Shown here piece after piece: positions 1 through 9,746 of a stretch of 64,000 nt of DNA. The stretch is from Brasilonema sp. UFV-L1 (GTDB lineage Bacteria; Cyanobacteriota; Cyanobacteriia; Cyanobacteriales; Nostocaceae): contig NZ_QMEA01000018.1 of assembly GCF_012912105.1 (NCBI RefSeq), positions 1 through 64,000 of the forward strand, written 5' to 3'. Every line of letters starts with the position of its first letter. The stretch's first letter is position 1. The notes below the pieces were generated by a model. That model was not told where the DNA came from. It saw only the letters and a program-made list of their open reading frames with translations, and ran no database searches. The translations under genes were made by a program, and so were the position numbers.

Positions 1-98
1 TCAACGAGGGTATCCGCGCTTGGATGGCCCCAGCTGATCAACCTCACGAAAAATTTGTCTTCCCTGAGGAAGTTCTTCCTCGTGGTAACGCTTTGTAA
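1..98 (+). CDS. psbD: Photosystem II D2 protein, C-terminal end (partial)
   Basis: Only the last 31 codons are present, in the frame that starts at base 3, ending with TAA at 96-98. The translated tail ends [12 protein letters not shown], the invariant C-terminus of cyanobacterial D2, and contains [14 protein letters not shown] just before it. D2 is a core reaction-centre subunit of photosystem II in the thylakoid membrane. The gene runs off the left edge, so whether psbC overlaps or follows in another copy cannot be judged; no psbC follows here, which fits one of the extra, stand-alone psbD copies common in cyanobacteria. A strong terminator follows at once. Confidence 0.95.
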   Translation, partial: NEGIRAWMAPADQPHEKFVFPEEVLPRGNAL

Positions 99-134
99 TA
101 GTCATCCTGTAACAAGCGTTCATAGCTAAATTTT

Positions 135-157
135 CCCCGCCTCATGGCGGGGTTTTT
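135..157 (+). terminator. Intrinsic terminator of psbD
   Basis: A perfect 7-bp GC stem (CCCCGCC at 135-141, GGCGGGG at 146-152) with a TCAT loop is followed by TTTTT. It lies 37 bases after the psbD stop codon, as expected for a monocistronic psbD transcript. Confidence 0.9.
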
Positions 158-315
158 GTGTTTGTGACAAGAAAGAATAGAGGCGTTAGTCGCCAGAATT
201 CATACCAAGTTGCAGTCAAACATGGTATCCTGTCATTGCGACTGGAACAAAGTGGAAGGAAGCAATCTCATAAACCTGAACACTACAACAGAACGCAAAT
301 TGGTGAGAGTTGCTG

Positions 316-759
316 TTAAGAGTTTGATAGTTCAGCGTTGAACCGCTTGCTCAAAAGCTGTTCAAGATGTTCTAATAAAGCATCTACATCTTTACCAACT
401 CGTTCATAACAAGTTGGTGGTGCAAGTTCTGGTTCAAAGTAAACTAACTTAACTTCGTCTTTTCCAATTGCGATCATGAGAACTTCGACTTCGCTGTTGT
501 AGTGTTCCACAATCCCTAAAATTTCCTGAAGTCTGTTCTCAAGTCCATTATTGAGTTTTTCTATAGCTTCCTTCGGACAATAAACAAAATGTGGTGTTGG
601 CTGCAAATCAATACCAATTGTCCCTTTAGCGTCACCATTTTCTAACCACAAACCCCAAGACAGTGCTGCTAATTCTTGTTGATTTTCTTTGACGAATTTA
701 TCTAACTGGCGACGCCACTCGTTGTTTGGTGATTCAGGTTGGGTAGGAGTAAATATCAT
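316..759 (-). CDS. Conserved cyanobacterial hypothetical protein, possibly CcmS-like
   Basis: This encodes 147 residues, soluble, with no signal peptide or membrane segment. Visible features are an N-terminal proline-rich start, a helix-rich stretch (EWRRQLDKFVKENQQELAAL), an aromatic GLWLENGD segment, and a strand-like block (TIGIDLQPTPHFVYCP) followed by a long helix and a strand-rich C-terminal half. I recall a similar layout in the cyanobacterial family recently annotated as the beta-carboxysome assembly chaperone CcmS, but no carboxysome gene lies nearby and I could not align it, so the function is left open. It is transcribed in the same direction as the upstream ABC exporter gene, 43 bp away, and may share its transcript. 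Confidence 0.7.
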   Translation of the reverse strand: MIFTPTQPESPNNEWRRQLDKFVKENQQELAALSWGLWLENGDAKGTIGIDLQPTPHFVYCPKEAIEKLNNGLENRLQEILGIVEHYNSEVEVLMIAIGKDEVKLVYFEPELAPPTCYERVGKDVDALLEHLEQLLSKRFNAELSNS

Positions 760-802
760 ACAAATTTTAGATTTTGTTTTCGATTTGGAATTTTTGAAAA
801 GT

Positions 803-2638
803 TTACCTCACACCTGACTGCACGCGCCACAGATTTGTATAAACCCCGTTTTTTTCCAATAATTCTTGATGTGTTCCCGATTCAACAAATTGTCCGTATT
901 CCATGACATAAATGCAATTAGCATTGCAGATGGTGGAAAGACGGTGTGCGATCGCGATTGTTGTCCGGTTCACAGTAATATGTTCAAGCGATCGCGCAAT
1001 TGCTGCTTCTGTCTCATTATCCACTGCTGATGTTGCTTCATCTAAGATCAAAATCGGTGGATTTTTTAAGATGGCGCGAGCAATGGCAATCCGTTGTCGT
1101 TGTCCACCAGATAATTTTTGTCCGCGCTCACCCACAATCGTCTCATATCCTTGAGGCAGTCGTACAATAAATTCGTGTGCCTCAGCGACTTTAGCAGCGT
1201 TGATGATTTCATCATCTGAAGCATCAAAACTGCCATAAGCAATATTTTCTGCTACACTACCATGAAATAGGAAAACATCCTGACTAACAAGACCAACGCA
1301 ACGGCGTAAATCCCGTAGATTCAACTGTTGTATATTAATGCCATCAAGGCTTATGGTTCCTGATTGTACTTCATACAATCGCAACAGAAGTTTCACCAAA
1401 GTGCTTTTTCCAGAACCAGTAGAACCAACAATAGCAATTGTTTTACCTGCTGGAACCTGCAAAGACAGATTTGTAACGACTGGTAACCTATCTTGATAAG
1501 CAAAAGTGACATTTGTTAATTCCAATTCACCACGAACTGCATGAACTGGTAAATGTATTTCTCCGGTATGAATAGCGATAGGAGTATCCAACAAATTCAT
1601 GACTCGATTTGTGGAAGCCATTGCTCTTTGATACTGATCAAAAGTTTCACCTAATCTAGTTAAGGGCCAGAGTAACCGCTGAACGAGAAACAATAGTACA
1701 CTGTAGGTACCCACAGATATTTTGCCATTCACTGCTGCAATTCCAGCAAACAGCAATAATGCTGTAAAACTCACCAAAATCAACATCCTGATGAGAGGAA
1801 CAAATGCAGCTGAAAGTTTAATTGCTCTAGCGTTACTACGGCGATATGCTTCACTTTCTTGTGCTAAACGTGAAATTTCATAATCTTCGGAGGTAAAACT
1901 TTTAATAGTAGTAATACCGCCTAAATTATTAGCAAGACGCGAGTTGAGAAGACCAACCTTTTCTCTGACATCAGCATAACGAGGTGCCAGTAAATTTTGA
2001 AAAGCAAATGAACCCCAAAGAATAAATGGTATCGGCAACATTGCCATCCAAGCAACACTAGGAGCCAAAATAAAGAAAGCACCACCTATAATGACAACTG
2101 TTGTGACAACTTGGAGAAGATCATTTGCCCCGACATCTAAAAAACGTTCCAATTGGTTGATATCATCACTGAGAACAGACATCAAACCACCTGTACTGCG
2201 TTCTTCAAAATATGCGAGTTCTAACTCCTGCAAATGTTCATAAGCATCCAGACGCAAATCATGCTGAATATCCTGTGCTAAATGACGCCAAAGTCTTCCA
2301 TAAGCGTATTCAAAAACCGATTCTAGTATCCAGATGATGACAGTCAAAAAACAAAGAAGGAAAAATTGCCCAAAAACATCTTTGACTCCCCACTGAGCAA
2401 TGATAGAGTCTTGCTGCTTGACTACCACATCCACCGCGACACCAATCAGCCATGGTGGGGCCAAGTCGAAAAGTTTATTGAGGATAGAACAGGTCGTCGC
2501 CTGCCAAATTTGCTTACGATACTGGTGTCCGTATTCTAACAGCCGCATGAGTGGATGAGTTGGGGACGATATCTGACCATCACCTGCTACGCGTGTCTGT
2601 CTTCTCAACGCCCGATGAGATTTAAATACCATTACCAC
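803..2638 (-). CDS. ABC transporter, fused permease and ATPase (MsbA/exporter type)
   Basis: A half-transporter of 611 residues. Residues about 40-340 form a type-1 exporter membrane domain with roughly six hydrophobic segments. The C-terminal nucleotide-binding domain carries Walker [10 protein letters not shown] (about 400), the signature [14 protein letters not shown] (about 506) and Walker [13 protein letters not shown] (about 530), followed by the H-loop IAIAHRL. It should act as a homodimer in the cytoplasmic membrane and export a lipid, peptide or drug-like substrate by ATP hydrolysis; the substrate cannot be read from sequence. Length is normal. It is divergent from the prohibitin gene, with about 100 bp between them. 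The start may lie at either of two close methionines (MVMVFKSH). Confidence 0.93.
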   Translation of the reverse strand: MVMVFKSHRALRRQTRVAGDGQISSPTHPLMRLLEYGHQYRKQIWQATTCSILNKLFDLAPPWLIGVAVDVVVKQQDSIIAQWGVKDVFGQFFLLCFLTVIIWILESVFEYAYGRLWRHLAQDIQHDLRLDAYEHLQELELAYFEERSTGGLMSVLSDDINQLERFLDVGANDLLQVVTTVVIIGGAFFILAPSVAWMAMLPIPFILWGSFAFQNLLAPRYADVREKVGLLNSRLANNLGGITTIKSFTSEDYEISRLAQESEAYRRSNARAIKLSAAFVPLIRMLILVSFTALLLFAGIAAVNGKISVGTYSVLLFLVQRLLWPLTRLGETFDQYQRAMASTNRVMNLLDTPIAIHTGEIHLPVHAVRGELELTNVTFAYQDRLPVVTNLSLQVPAGKTIAIVGSTGSGKSTLVKLLLRLYEVQSGTISLDGINIQQLNLRDLRRCVGLVSQDVFLFHGSVAENIAYGSFDASDDEIINAAKVAEAHEFIVRLPQGYETIVGERGQKLSGGQRQRIAIARAILKNPPILILDEATSAVDNETEAAIARSLEHITVNRTTIAIAHRLSTICNANCIYVMEYGQFVESGTHQELLEKNGVYTNLWRVQSGVR

Positions 2639-2774
2639 AGTTGTTTGTAGATGCGTGGAGTTAAAATTTTACCACGATTAGTTTCAAAGGCTGCTCTTTG
2701 GAAGTCGCTAGCAGTAAAATATCACCATTCACCAAGAGTTGTCTGAAAACGCAAAACGCAAAGGAGATAGAGAC

Positions 2775-3617
2775 TTGAAAAATCAGCAATTGGGAAATTG
2801 GCAAACCTTAGTAGCAGGAATTCTTGCGGCAATCGTTGTCATTTTAAGCCTTAATTCCTTTATTATTGTAAATCCAGGGCAAGCAGGAGTACTGAGCATT
2901 TTGGGTAAAGCTAGAGATGGAGCATTGATAGAAGGGATTCACCTGATACCGCCTTTCATCTCAGTAGTAGATGTGTATGATTTGACCGTGCAAAAATTTG
3001 AAGTACCAGCAGAAAGTTCGACAAAGGATTTGCAAACCTTATCTGCTAGATTTGCGATTAACTTTCGTATTGATCCCACACAAATTGTTGATATAAGAAG
3101 GAAACAAGGAACTTTAGAAAATATTGTCAACAAAATTATTGCACCTCAAACTCAAGAATCCTTTAAAATCGCAGCTGCAAGAAGAACAGTTGAGGAAGCG
3201 ATTACTCAAAGAAGTCAATTGAAGGAAGACTTTGATATGGCACTGGGGCAACGCTTGGATAAATATGGAATAATTGTCTTAGACACCAGTGTCGTTGACT
3301 TAACATTTTCTCCGGAATTTGCCAGAGCAGTTGAGGAAAAACAAATCGCTGAGCAAAGAGCACAAAGAGCTGTATATATAGCGCGGGAAGCTGAACAAGA
3401 GGCTCAAGCAGAGATAAATCGTGCCAAGGGGAAAGCAGAAGCTCAAAGACTTTTAGCTGAAACTTTAAAAGCTCAAGGTGGAGAGTTGGTTTTGCAAAAG
3501 GAAGCGATTGAAGCCTGGAAGACTGGCGGTGCTCAAATGCCAAAAGTCCTCGTTATGAGTGGCGATACAAAAAGTAGTGTACCATTTCTGTTTAATTTAA
3601 GTAATATGCAAAATTAA
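2775..3617 (+). CDS. Prohibitin/SPFH family membrane protein
   Basis: The protein has one N-terminal membrane segment (about residues 8-30 from this start), then an SPFH/band-7 domain (GQAGVLSILGKARDGALIEGIHL; TVQKFEVPAESSTKDLQT) and a long charged coiled-coil rich in Glu, Ala and Gln, ending in a hydrophobic tail. Such proteins oligomerise into membrane ring scaffolds that modulate proteases and lipid domains. I chose the TTG at 2775 because AAGGAG sits 8 bases upstream; a TTG at 2739 would add 12 charged residues without a good ribosome binding site. The result is about 280 residues, close to other cyanobacterial prohibitins. It is divergent from the ABC exporter. Confidence 0.9.
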   Translation: MKNQQLGNWQTLVAGILAAIVVILSLNSFIIVNPGQAGVLSILGKARDGALIEGIHLIPPFISVVDVYDLTVQKFEVPAESSTKDLQTLSARFAINFRIDPTQIVDIRRKQGTLENIVNKIIAPQTQESFKIAAARRTVEEAITQRSQLKEDFDMALGQRLDKYGIIVLDTSVVDLTFSPEFARAVEEKQIAEQRAQRAVYIAREAEQEAQAEINRAKGKAEAQRLLAETLKAQGGELVLQKEAIEAWKTGGAQMPKVLVMSGDTKSSVPFLFNLSNMQN

Positions 3618-3697
3618 TCATGATTTAAAAACTGATTTCGAGTGTATACCCGACTTAATAAGTAAATTGTCAACAGGAAGGAATAATAAATCAATTT

Positions 3698-4117
3698 ATG
3701 TCAAGCAATCATCAGAGTAATATCACCATTCAAGAAGCCAAAAAGATTCTGAATAAATTCAACTGTGTAGACATTCCTCCCAAACTCAAACCCTCAGAAA
3801 AAACTTTAACTCGCCAAGCTTTAATTGTGCTTGCTAATATTTCTGACTACCAAATCTTAGGTATTTGTGCAGATACACCAGAGGAAGGAATACTAGCGAT
3901 GAAAACATATTCTCATGCCTTTGGTTATGAACCACCAAGCAATTTACCTAAAATAGAAGGTCCAGTTTACATCAAATTAAATGGTAAAAACGGTGTGTGT
4001 TATCTCGATTCTTACTCAGGACATCATCGAGGTGTATTAGTTTCTTGTCAGTCTTACTCTCAAGGGGGAATTAACGAAATGTACGGGCATTTACCTCTAG
4101 ATTTGTTTGTTGAGTAG
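3698..4117 (+). CDS. DUF1824 family protein
   Basis: A soluble protein of 139 residues matching the cyanobacterial DUF1824 family: N-terminal helix (ITIQEAKKILNKF), a central TRQALIVLANISDYQILGIC block, and the characteristic GPVYIKLNGKNGVCYLDSY followed by HHRGVLVSCQS. Length is typical and no catalytic motif is recognised. The family is conserved across cyanobacteria and its function is unknown. It is co-directional with the prohibitin gene 80 bp upstream and the ABC-F gene downstream, but spacing gives no strong evidence of a joint operon. Confidence 0.85.
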   Translation: MSSNHQSNITIQEAKKILNKFNCVDIPPKLKPSEKTLTRQALIVLANISDYQILGICADTPEEGILAMKTYSHAFGYEPPSNLPKIEGPVYIKLNGKNGVCYLDSYSGHHRGVLVSCQSYSQGGINEMYGHLPLDLFVE

Positions 4118-4245
4118 CGTAGGCTATGTTTATGCTGATAGTGTACTCCAAAATTGCAACTGCAGATGGGCACAGATAATGATGTCTTTTATCTGTGTTG
4201 CTCTGAGGTGAGAATCTAAAATCCAAATTGATACGAGTCATTGCT

Positions 4246-6174
4246 ATGAGTCTTATTACCCTACAATCTCTGAAAAAAGATTTTGGTATTAAGGAAATAT
4301 TAAAAGAAGCAAGCTTCAGCTTAGATGCAACTGATAAAGTTGGCTTAATTGGTACTAATGGTTCTGGCAAATCAACATTATTAAAAATGATTGCAGGACT
4401 AGAACCGATTGACAGTGGTCAAATTTTAGCAAATTCAGGAGCTAAAATTGTATACTTGCCTCAACAGCCAGATTTAGACGAAAATCATACAGTCTTGGAG
4501 CAAGTTTTCGCCGACAGTGGTGAGCAAATGACATTGGTACGTGAGTATGAGGAAATTTCTGATAAGTTAGCTCATACGCCGGAAGATAAACAACTGATGG
4601 CGCGTCTTTCTTCGGTGATGCAGCGCATGGACTCAGTTGGAGCATGGGAGGTGGAAACGAATGCTAAAATCATTCTTTCACAGTTAGGAATTACAGATTT
4701 TCATGCTCTGGTTGGAACTTTATCTGGTGGTTATCGTAAGCGCATTGCTTTAGCTACAGCATTGCTGTCAGAACCAGAGTTGTTGTTAATGGATGAACCG
4801 ACAAACCATTTAGATGCTAATTCTGTTGAGTGGTTACAAAGTTATTTGAATCGCTATCGCGGCGCACTTTTGCTCATCACTCACGACCGCTATTTTTTGG
4901 ATAAGGTCACCAATCGTATCATAGAAATTGACCGAGGAGACATTTACACTTACGCGGGTAACTATTCATATTACTTGGAAAAGAAGGCTCTGGCTGAAGA
5001 ATCTGCTGTTAGCAGTCAACGCAAACATCAAGGTGTATTGCGGCGTGAGTTAGAATGGTTAAAAAGAGGACCAAAAGCCCGCAGTACGAAACAAAAAGCG
5101 AGAATTGAACGTATTCAGGGTATGCAAGAAACTGAGTTTAAACAAGCTCAGGGGAAAGTTGATATTTCTACACCAACTCGTCGCATTGGCAAAAAAGTTA
5201 TAGAACTGAATAATATATCTAAGGCTTATGAGGGACGCACTTTAATTAAAGATTTTACCTACGAGTTTGGTCCAGAAGATCGCATTGGTATTATTGGCGG
5301 TAATGGTGCAGGAAAATCCACTTTATTAGATATGATCACCGAGCGTGTTCAGCCAGATTCTGGAAGTGTAGAAATTGGTACTACTATTCACATTGGTTAT
5401 TTTAACCAGCATTCTGAAGAATTACAATCAGCATTGAACGAAAATCAGCGCGTGATTGACTACATTAAAGAAGAAGGAGAATTTGTCCAAATTGCTGATG
5501 GAACGAGAATTACCGCCTCTCAAATGTTGGAACGTTTTCTCTTTCCTGGTAACCAACAGTATGCACCAATTCATAAACTTTCTGGTGGTGAAAAACGGCG
5601 GTTATTTCTGTTGCGTGTTCTGATGAGTGCGCCGAATGTTTTAATATTGGATGAACCTACTAATGATTTAGATGTACAGACATTGGCAGTTCTAGAGGAA
5701 TATTTAGAAGATTTTTCAGGTTGTGTGATTGTTGTTTCTCACGATCGCTATTTTCTAGATCGTACTGTAGAGACAATTTTTGCCTTTGAAGAGGGTGGAA
5801 ATATTCGACAATATCCAGGCAATTATTCAGTGTATCTAGATTATAAGCAAGCAGAAGAAGCACAACAGCAACAAACAAACAACACTAAGGAAAAACCAAA
5901 AAATACAGAAACGTTACAGACAACATCTCCCAAAGAAACAAAAACTAAAAAGCGGCGTAGTTTATCTACTTGGGAAAAGCGAGAGTTTGAACAATTGGAA
6001 GGTAAAATTGCCAAAATGGAAGCCGAAAAAGCAGAAGCAGAAAAAGCAATGACGAAAGTTTCTCCAGGGAATTACACTCAAGTGCAAAAATTGTATGAAC
6101 AAGTAGAAACGCTCAAGGAAGAAATTGATGCAGCGACTGAACGTTGGATGGAATTAGCGGAGATTGAGTCTTAA
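4246..6174 (+). CDS. ABC-F family ATPase (Uup/EttA-like ribosome-associated)
   Basis: Two ABC ATPase domains in one chain and no membrane segment define the ABC-F family, which binds the ribosomal E site and affects translation or antibiotic protection. The first domain has GTNGSGKST, LSGGYRKRIALA and LLLMDEPTNHLD; the second has GGNGAGKST, LSGGEKRRLFLLR and VLILDEPTNDLD. They are joined by the charged linker expected for the family (about residues 240-320), and a C-terminal Lys/Glu coiled coil (last 90 residues) resembles the DNA- or ribosome-binding tail of Uup. The start is the ATG at 4246 (MSLITLQSL); a TTG 18 bases upstream would add six residues without support. Confidence 0.92.
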   Translation: MSLITLQSLKKDFGIKEILKEASFSLDATDKVGLIGTNGSGKSTLLKMIAGLEPIDSGQILANSGAKIVYLPQQPDLDENHTVLEQVFADSGEQMTLVREYEEISDKLAHTPEDKQLMARLSSVMQRMDSVGAWEVETNAKIILSQLGITDFHALVGTLSGGYRKRIALATALLSEPELLLMDEPTNHLDANSVEWLQSYLNRYRGALLLITHDRYFLDKVTNRIIEIDRGDIYTYAGNYSYYLEKKALAEESAVSSQRKHQGVLRRELEWLKRGPKARSTKQKARIERIQGMQETEFKQAQGKVDISTPTRRIGKKVIELNNISKAYEGRTLIKDFTYEFGPEDRIGIIGGNGAGKSTLLDMITERVQPDSGSVEIGTTIHIGYFNQHSEELQSALNENQRVIDYIKEEGEFVQIADGTRITASQMLERFLFPGNQQYAPIHKLSGGEKRRLFLLRVLMSAPNVLILDEPTNDLDVQTLAVLEEYLEDFSGCVIVVSHDRYFLDRTVETIFAFEEGGNIRQYPGNYSVYLDYKQAEEAQQQQTNNTKEKPKNTETLQTTSPKETKTKKRRSLSTWEKREFEQLEGKIAKMEAEKAEAEKAMTKVSPGNYTQVQKLYEQVETLKEEIDAATERWMELAEIES

Positions 6175-6206
6175 TCTCCACATTAGTAGCGTGCTTATGG
6201 CTGTTT

Positions 6207-8819
6207 TCACTGCTGTTCTAGCAGACAAAACTTGTAATTATCATTCTTATCATCGGGTTTACACTTTCGTTGAACTCTGACTAAGACACCTAATTTATTT
6301 TTATCTTCGGGATTGACTTTGCGGTCATGCTGTGAATCAAATTGCACTTTTCCTGTAGCACCTTGTGTTGAAAAGTTAGGATCATCTAGGACATCGTATA
6401 AACCTTGGGGACTGGGATTATTCCCCTGCTTTTTCAGTCCTTCAACTATTACCTGAACTGCGTCATAAGCTGTAATAGTTCGCCAGCCTACAAATTTAGT
6501 TCCCCAAAGTTTTATAGATTCTTCCTTGAACGATTGAGTGGTGAGTTCTACATGAGTAGGTACAGCGAGTACCATATTTTCTGTTTTCTTACCAAAGTCG
6601 GTAGATAGCTTATCGTCACTATATAAAGCATCTCCACCTAGCAAAGGTAGTTGACTCTGATTTCTCTCAATAGCTAATAACACATCTGCCGCTTTTCCAA
6701 CACCAAAGTCTAGCATCCGAAACTTTGCGCTGTTTGTCTGCTTGACACAATAATCTACACTACGCTTGAATAAATCACACGAAACAATTTTCCCTGAGGC
6801 AAACTTTTTCTCAAATGCCTCTTTAAGAGATTTGCTATATATTTGTCTAGAGTTGAAAAAAATAGCTCCTTTCCCAGAGCCAGGAATTTTTTGCACATAC
6901 CAAAATAAATCATCAGCTGCAACAGAGTCATTGGTAGCCGTACGGAAAACGTATTTACTTAAATTAAATTTATAGTCTGAAGAGTTGGAATTAGATTGTC
7001 TGACAGCGGTACTTGTAGAAGAAACTGCAACAATTTTTTTGCTTTCATAAACGTCTCCTACTATCAGAGTGACATCACTGGTGAAATGACCAATAACTGC
7101 AAAGACATTACCATTAAAGTTTCTGTCACCAGGAATATTATGACTTGCCAGATGCATAGCCGCTCGTTTGGCTTTGTCGGGATCATTGTCGTCTCTGACA
7201 ATCATCACCTGCAACAATCGTCCTTGAATGCCATTACTTTTATTATTTAAGTTTTCCTGAATATGGGCAACCCCACGCAGCACATCTTCAGCAAGCTTAC
7301 TAAATTCATCGCTCCCGTTGATTGGAACAACAACTGCAATTGTGATCGGGGGGTTGTCTTTAATATTAGCTTTGGTATTGTTTAGGAAAATTAGGGTTTC
7401 GGGATCAACAGAGCAAGTCAGATTAGCTTGTTTAAATAGATCTATGGCAGCTTGGAATTTTTCCTTGGCAACTGGGAAATTTTGAGCACCAAAGGCTTGC
7501 ATTCCATCTCTCTTTTTATCAAAAGCTTGTTTACAAACTGTACTACTTGATTCAATATTTTCATGAAGCAGAGATTCTTCTCCTCTGGTGAAGTCGTTGG
7601 CAGAAAGTTGCGGTTCTTCTGGTGGAGAGGGCGCAAAGATTATTGACCAGATTTTTGGACTTGCAAGGGCGATCGCCAACCCCAGCAAAACAGCCCCTAC
7701 AACAAAAATCCACTTATACTTATTAACAAGTCTTTGCGGCCTCCTTATCAGCGGATTGAGAAAGGATGGGGTAGGCGGTACTGTAGAATCTTGCTTAAGA
7801 TCAATTACAGTGGGCTGTTCTGACAATAGTTGCTGAGAAAGAGCAGCCATTACCTGTTCAGCAGACTGAAACCGTTGTTGTGGCTCAGGTAACAGCATTC
7901 GGTCTAAAATACCTGCAAAATTATTGCTTACATTCGCATATTTTCTCCAATTCCACCTATCCTCGTGACGAAGATCTTTCGGATTTTTATCTGTCAGTAA
8001 ACAAACGCAGGTTGCAGCTAGAGAATACAAATCTGATGAAAAAGATACCGCTTTACCAGCTACCTGTTCTGGTGGTGCATAATGCGGAGTTGCAGGAAAT
8101 ACGGTTGATTGTTCGGTGGAAATTCCTGTGACTACGACTTGCTTAACTGCACCAAAATCTATCAGATATAATCTCCCATCCGTCTCACAACGCATGATGT
8201 TGGAAGGTTTGATATCTCTGTGTATGACTCCTTCATTGTGAACATACTTTAGTACTTCTAAGAGTTGTTGCAGAATCTTTGAAACTTCATCCTCTAAAAA
8301 TGGCCCTCTTTGCCTTAACTCTTGAGCCAAATTCTGTCCTTGAATATAGTCTTGCACTAAGTAAAACAACTTCTGCCAGTGGTTTGCTCCCTTAGCAAAT
8401 TGGTTTTGTAAATCCACAGCAGTCTCTACCGCAAAAAATGCTAAGGCTCGAGGGATTTGTGGGTGTCTGAGTCTTTCTAAAACGTTTCCCTCGCGCTTAA
8501 ACATCTTTTCTATCGCTTCAAGGTGTGACTGTGAAGGAGTACTTCTAGGGTGCAACTGCTTGATGACGCGCAGGTGTCGCTCATCAAAGTTAAGATCCCA
8601 TCCTGTAAATGTCCTACCAAATCCTCCTCTTTCTTCATCTGGGATTAATAGTCTTAATGGCAAGAACCGTCCCTCTAAAATTAACGGCATTCCACAGTTA
8701 GTACAATATAGTTGTCTAACAGGTCTGGTAGAAAGACGTTTCTCAGGAATCCTATTTATAGGATCTTGGCAGTTTGGGCGAGTGCAGTAAACTTCGACGA
8801 GAGAAGAGCTATTATACAT
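6207..8819 (-). CDS. Ser/Thr protein kinase fused to an extracytoplasmic periplasmic-binding-like sensor domain
   Basis: This encodes 870 residues in four parts. (1) A zinc-ribbon-like head with Cys at about 12, 17, 39 and 42. (2) A protein kinase domain (about 50-340) with glycine loop GGFGRTF, lysine in RVIKQLHP, HRDIKPSNIM, DFGAVKQ and APPEQ, so it looks catalytically complete. (3) One transmembrane helix (WIFVVGAVLLGLAIALA, about 370-388). (4) A C-terminal region of about 400 residues resembling the branched-chain amino acid/receptor ligand-binding fold (ITIAVVVPINGSDEFSKLAEDV; VFAVIGHFTSDVTL; AYDAVQVIVEGLKKQG). It therefore resembles a one-chain receptor kinase that senses a small molecule outside and phosphorylates Ser/Thr inside. 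The ligand is unknown. Confidence 0.92.
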   Translation of the reverse strand: MYNSSSLVEVYCTRPNCQDPINRIPEKRLSTRPVRQLYCTNCGMPLILEGRFLPLRLLIPDEERGGFGRTFTGWDLNFDERHLRVIKQLHPRSTPSQSHLEAIEKMFKREGNVLERLRHPQIPRALAFFAVETAVDLQNQFAKGANHWQKLFYLVQDYIQGQNLAQELRQRGPFLEDEVSKILQQLLEVLKYVHNEGVIHRDIKPSNIMRCETDGRLYLIDFGAVKQVVVTGISTEQSTVFPATPHYAPPEQVAGKAVSFSSDLYSLAATCVCLLTDKNPKDLRHEDRWNWRKYANVSNNFAGILDRMLLPEPQQRFQSAEQVMAALSQQLLSEQPTVIDLKQDSTVPPTPSFLNPLIRRPQRLVNKYKWIFVVGAVLLGLAIALASPKIWSIIFAPSPPEEPQLSANDFTRGEESLLHENIESSSTVCKQAFDKKRDGMQAFGAQNFPVAKEKFQAAIDLFKQANLTCSVDPETLIFLNNTKANIKDNPPITIAVVVPINGSDEFSKLAEDVLRGVAHIQENLNNKSNGIQGRLLQVMIVRDDNDPDKAKRAAMHLASHNIPGDRNFNGNVFAVIGHFTSDVTLIVGDVYESKKIVAVSSTSTAVRQSNSNSSDYKFNLSKYVFRTATNDSVAADDLFWYVQKIPGSGKGAIFFNSRQIYSKSLKEAFEKKFASGKIVSCDLFKRSVDYCVKQTNSAKFRMLDFGVGKAADVLLAIERNQSQLPLLGGDALYSDDKLSTDFGKKTENMVLAVPTHVELTTQSFKEESIKLWGTKFVGWRTITAYDAVQVIVEGLKKQGNNPSPQGLYDVLDDPNFSTQGATGKVQFDSQHDRKVNPEDKNKLGVLVRVQRKCKPDDKNDNYKFCLLEQQ

Positions 8820-9094
8820 TCATGAACCTTTAGAGTTACTCTCGCTTATAGATATAAATACATTACAAAAAGTTTAATTATAGAAAATACTTAGTTTACA
8901 TATCTTCGCCATCATCGTCCACCAGCCTCAGTAGACGCTCAAACTTCTTGGTCGCTAAAGGTCAAGAAAATTAAGTATATTTTTGTTCATAAAAGTGTCT
9001 AAAAACACAGTTATATTTCCGAACACTGCTGCAACTTTTTCAGATAGAAAAGTGCATAATGACTGTTGTACAAGTTGTCTTAAATTTTGTGTTG

Positions 9095-9721
9095 ATGACT
9101 TTAACTTGCAAACAACTCCTGCAAAATTATACTCAAGCTTGGCACGAAGCGACTGTGCATCCCTTCCTTGAGGGGTGCAAATTGGGAACAATTCGTCCCC
9201 AGCAATTTAACACATGGCTGGTACAAGATTATTTGTTCGTTATCGATTTCACACGGATGGTAGGACGAGTGTTGGCAATTGCACCCCCGCATCATTTTGA
9301 TGTTATACTCACAGGACTAGCAGCACTTAAAGATGAGCTCAATTGGTTTAAAGAAAAAGCAGCCCAACGACAGCTGAATCTCGACACAGCAAAACAACAA
9401 ACCTGTATCTCATACTGTGAGTATATGCATACCCTTGCAGCAATGCCTTATCCAGTGCAAGCAACTGCATTTTGGGCAATTGAATTAGCATACAATCAAG
9501 GTTGGCAATTACCTGGAGTCATGCCTAAACCATACACTGAATTTGCAGATAGATGGGGAAATGCAGGTTTTACTGAATATGTAAAACTTTTAGAACATCA
9601 AGCTGATGAGGTGTTGCAAACCGCTTCAGAATCTATTCACCATCAAGCAGAAGAAGCTTTTTTAAGGGTGGCAAAATTTGAAAAATATTTTTGGCAGATG
9701 GCTTTTCATGCGGCACAGTAG
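9095..9721 (+). CDS. tenA: TenA family protein (TenA_E-like, thiamine pyrimidine salvage)
   Basis: The 208-residue all-helical protein matches TenA/PqqC-like proteins: AWHEATVHPFLEGCKLG, the WLVQDYLFVIDFTRM block, and YPVQATAFWAIELAYNQGW near residue 130. The last motif resembles the plant and cyanobacterial TenA_E branch, which hydrolyses formylated aminopyrimidine breakdown products of thiamine, rather than the cysteine-dependent thiaminase II branch; this assignment is from memory of the families. I prefer the ATG at 9095 (MTLTCKQLL); an in-frame ATG at 9059 would add 12 hydrophobic residues. No other thiamine gene or TPP riboswitch is visible nearby. Confidence 0.87.
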   Translation: MTLTCKQLLQNYTQAWHEATVHPFLEGCKLGTIRPQQFNTWLVQDYLFVIDFTRMVGRVLAIAPPHHFDVILTGLAALKDELNWFKEKAAQRQLNLDTAKQQTCISYCEYMHTLAAMPYPVQATAFWAIELAYNQGWQLPGVMPKPYTEFADRWGNAGFTEYVKLLEHQADEVLQTASESIHHQAEEAFLRVAKFEKYFWQMAFHAAQ

Positions 9722-9746
9722 AAATATAAAATTAAACTATTTTCTA

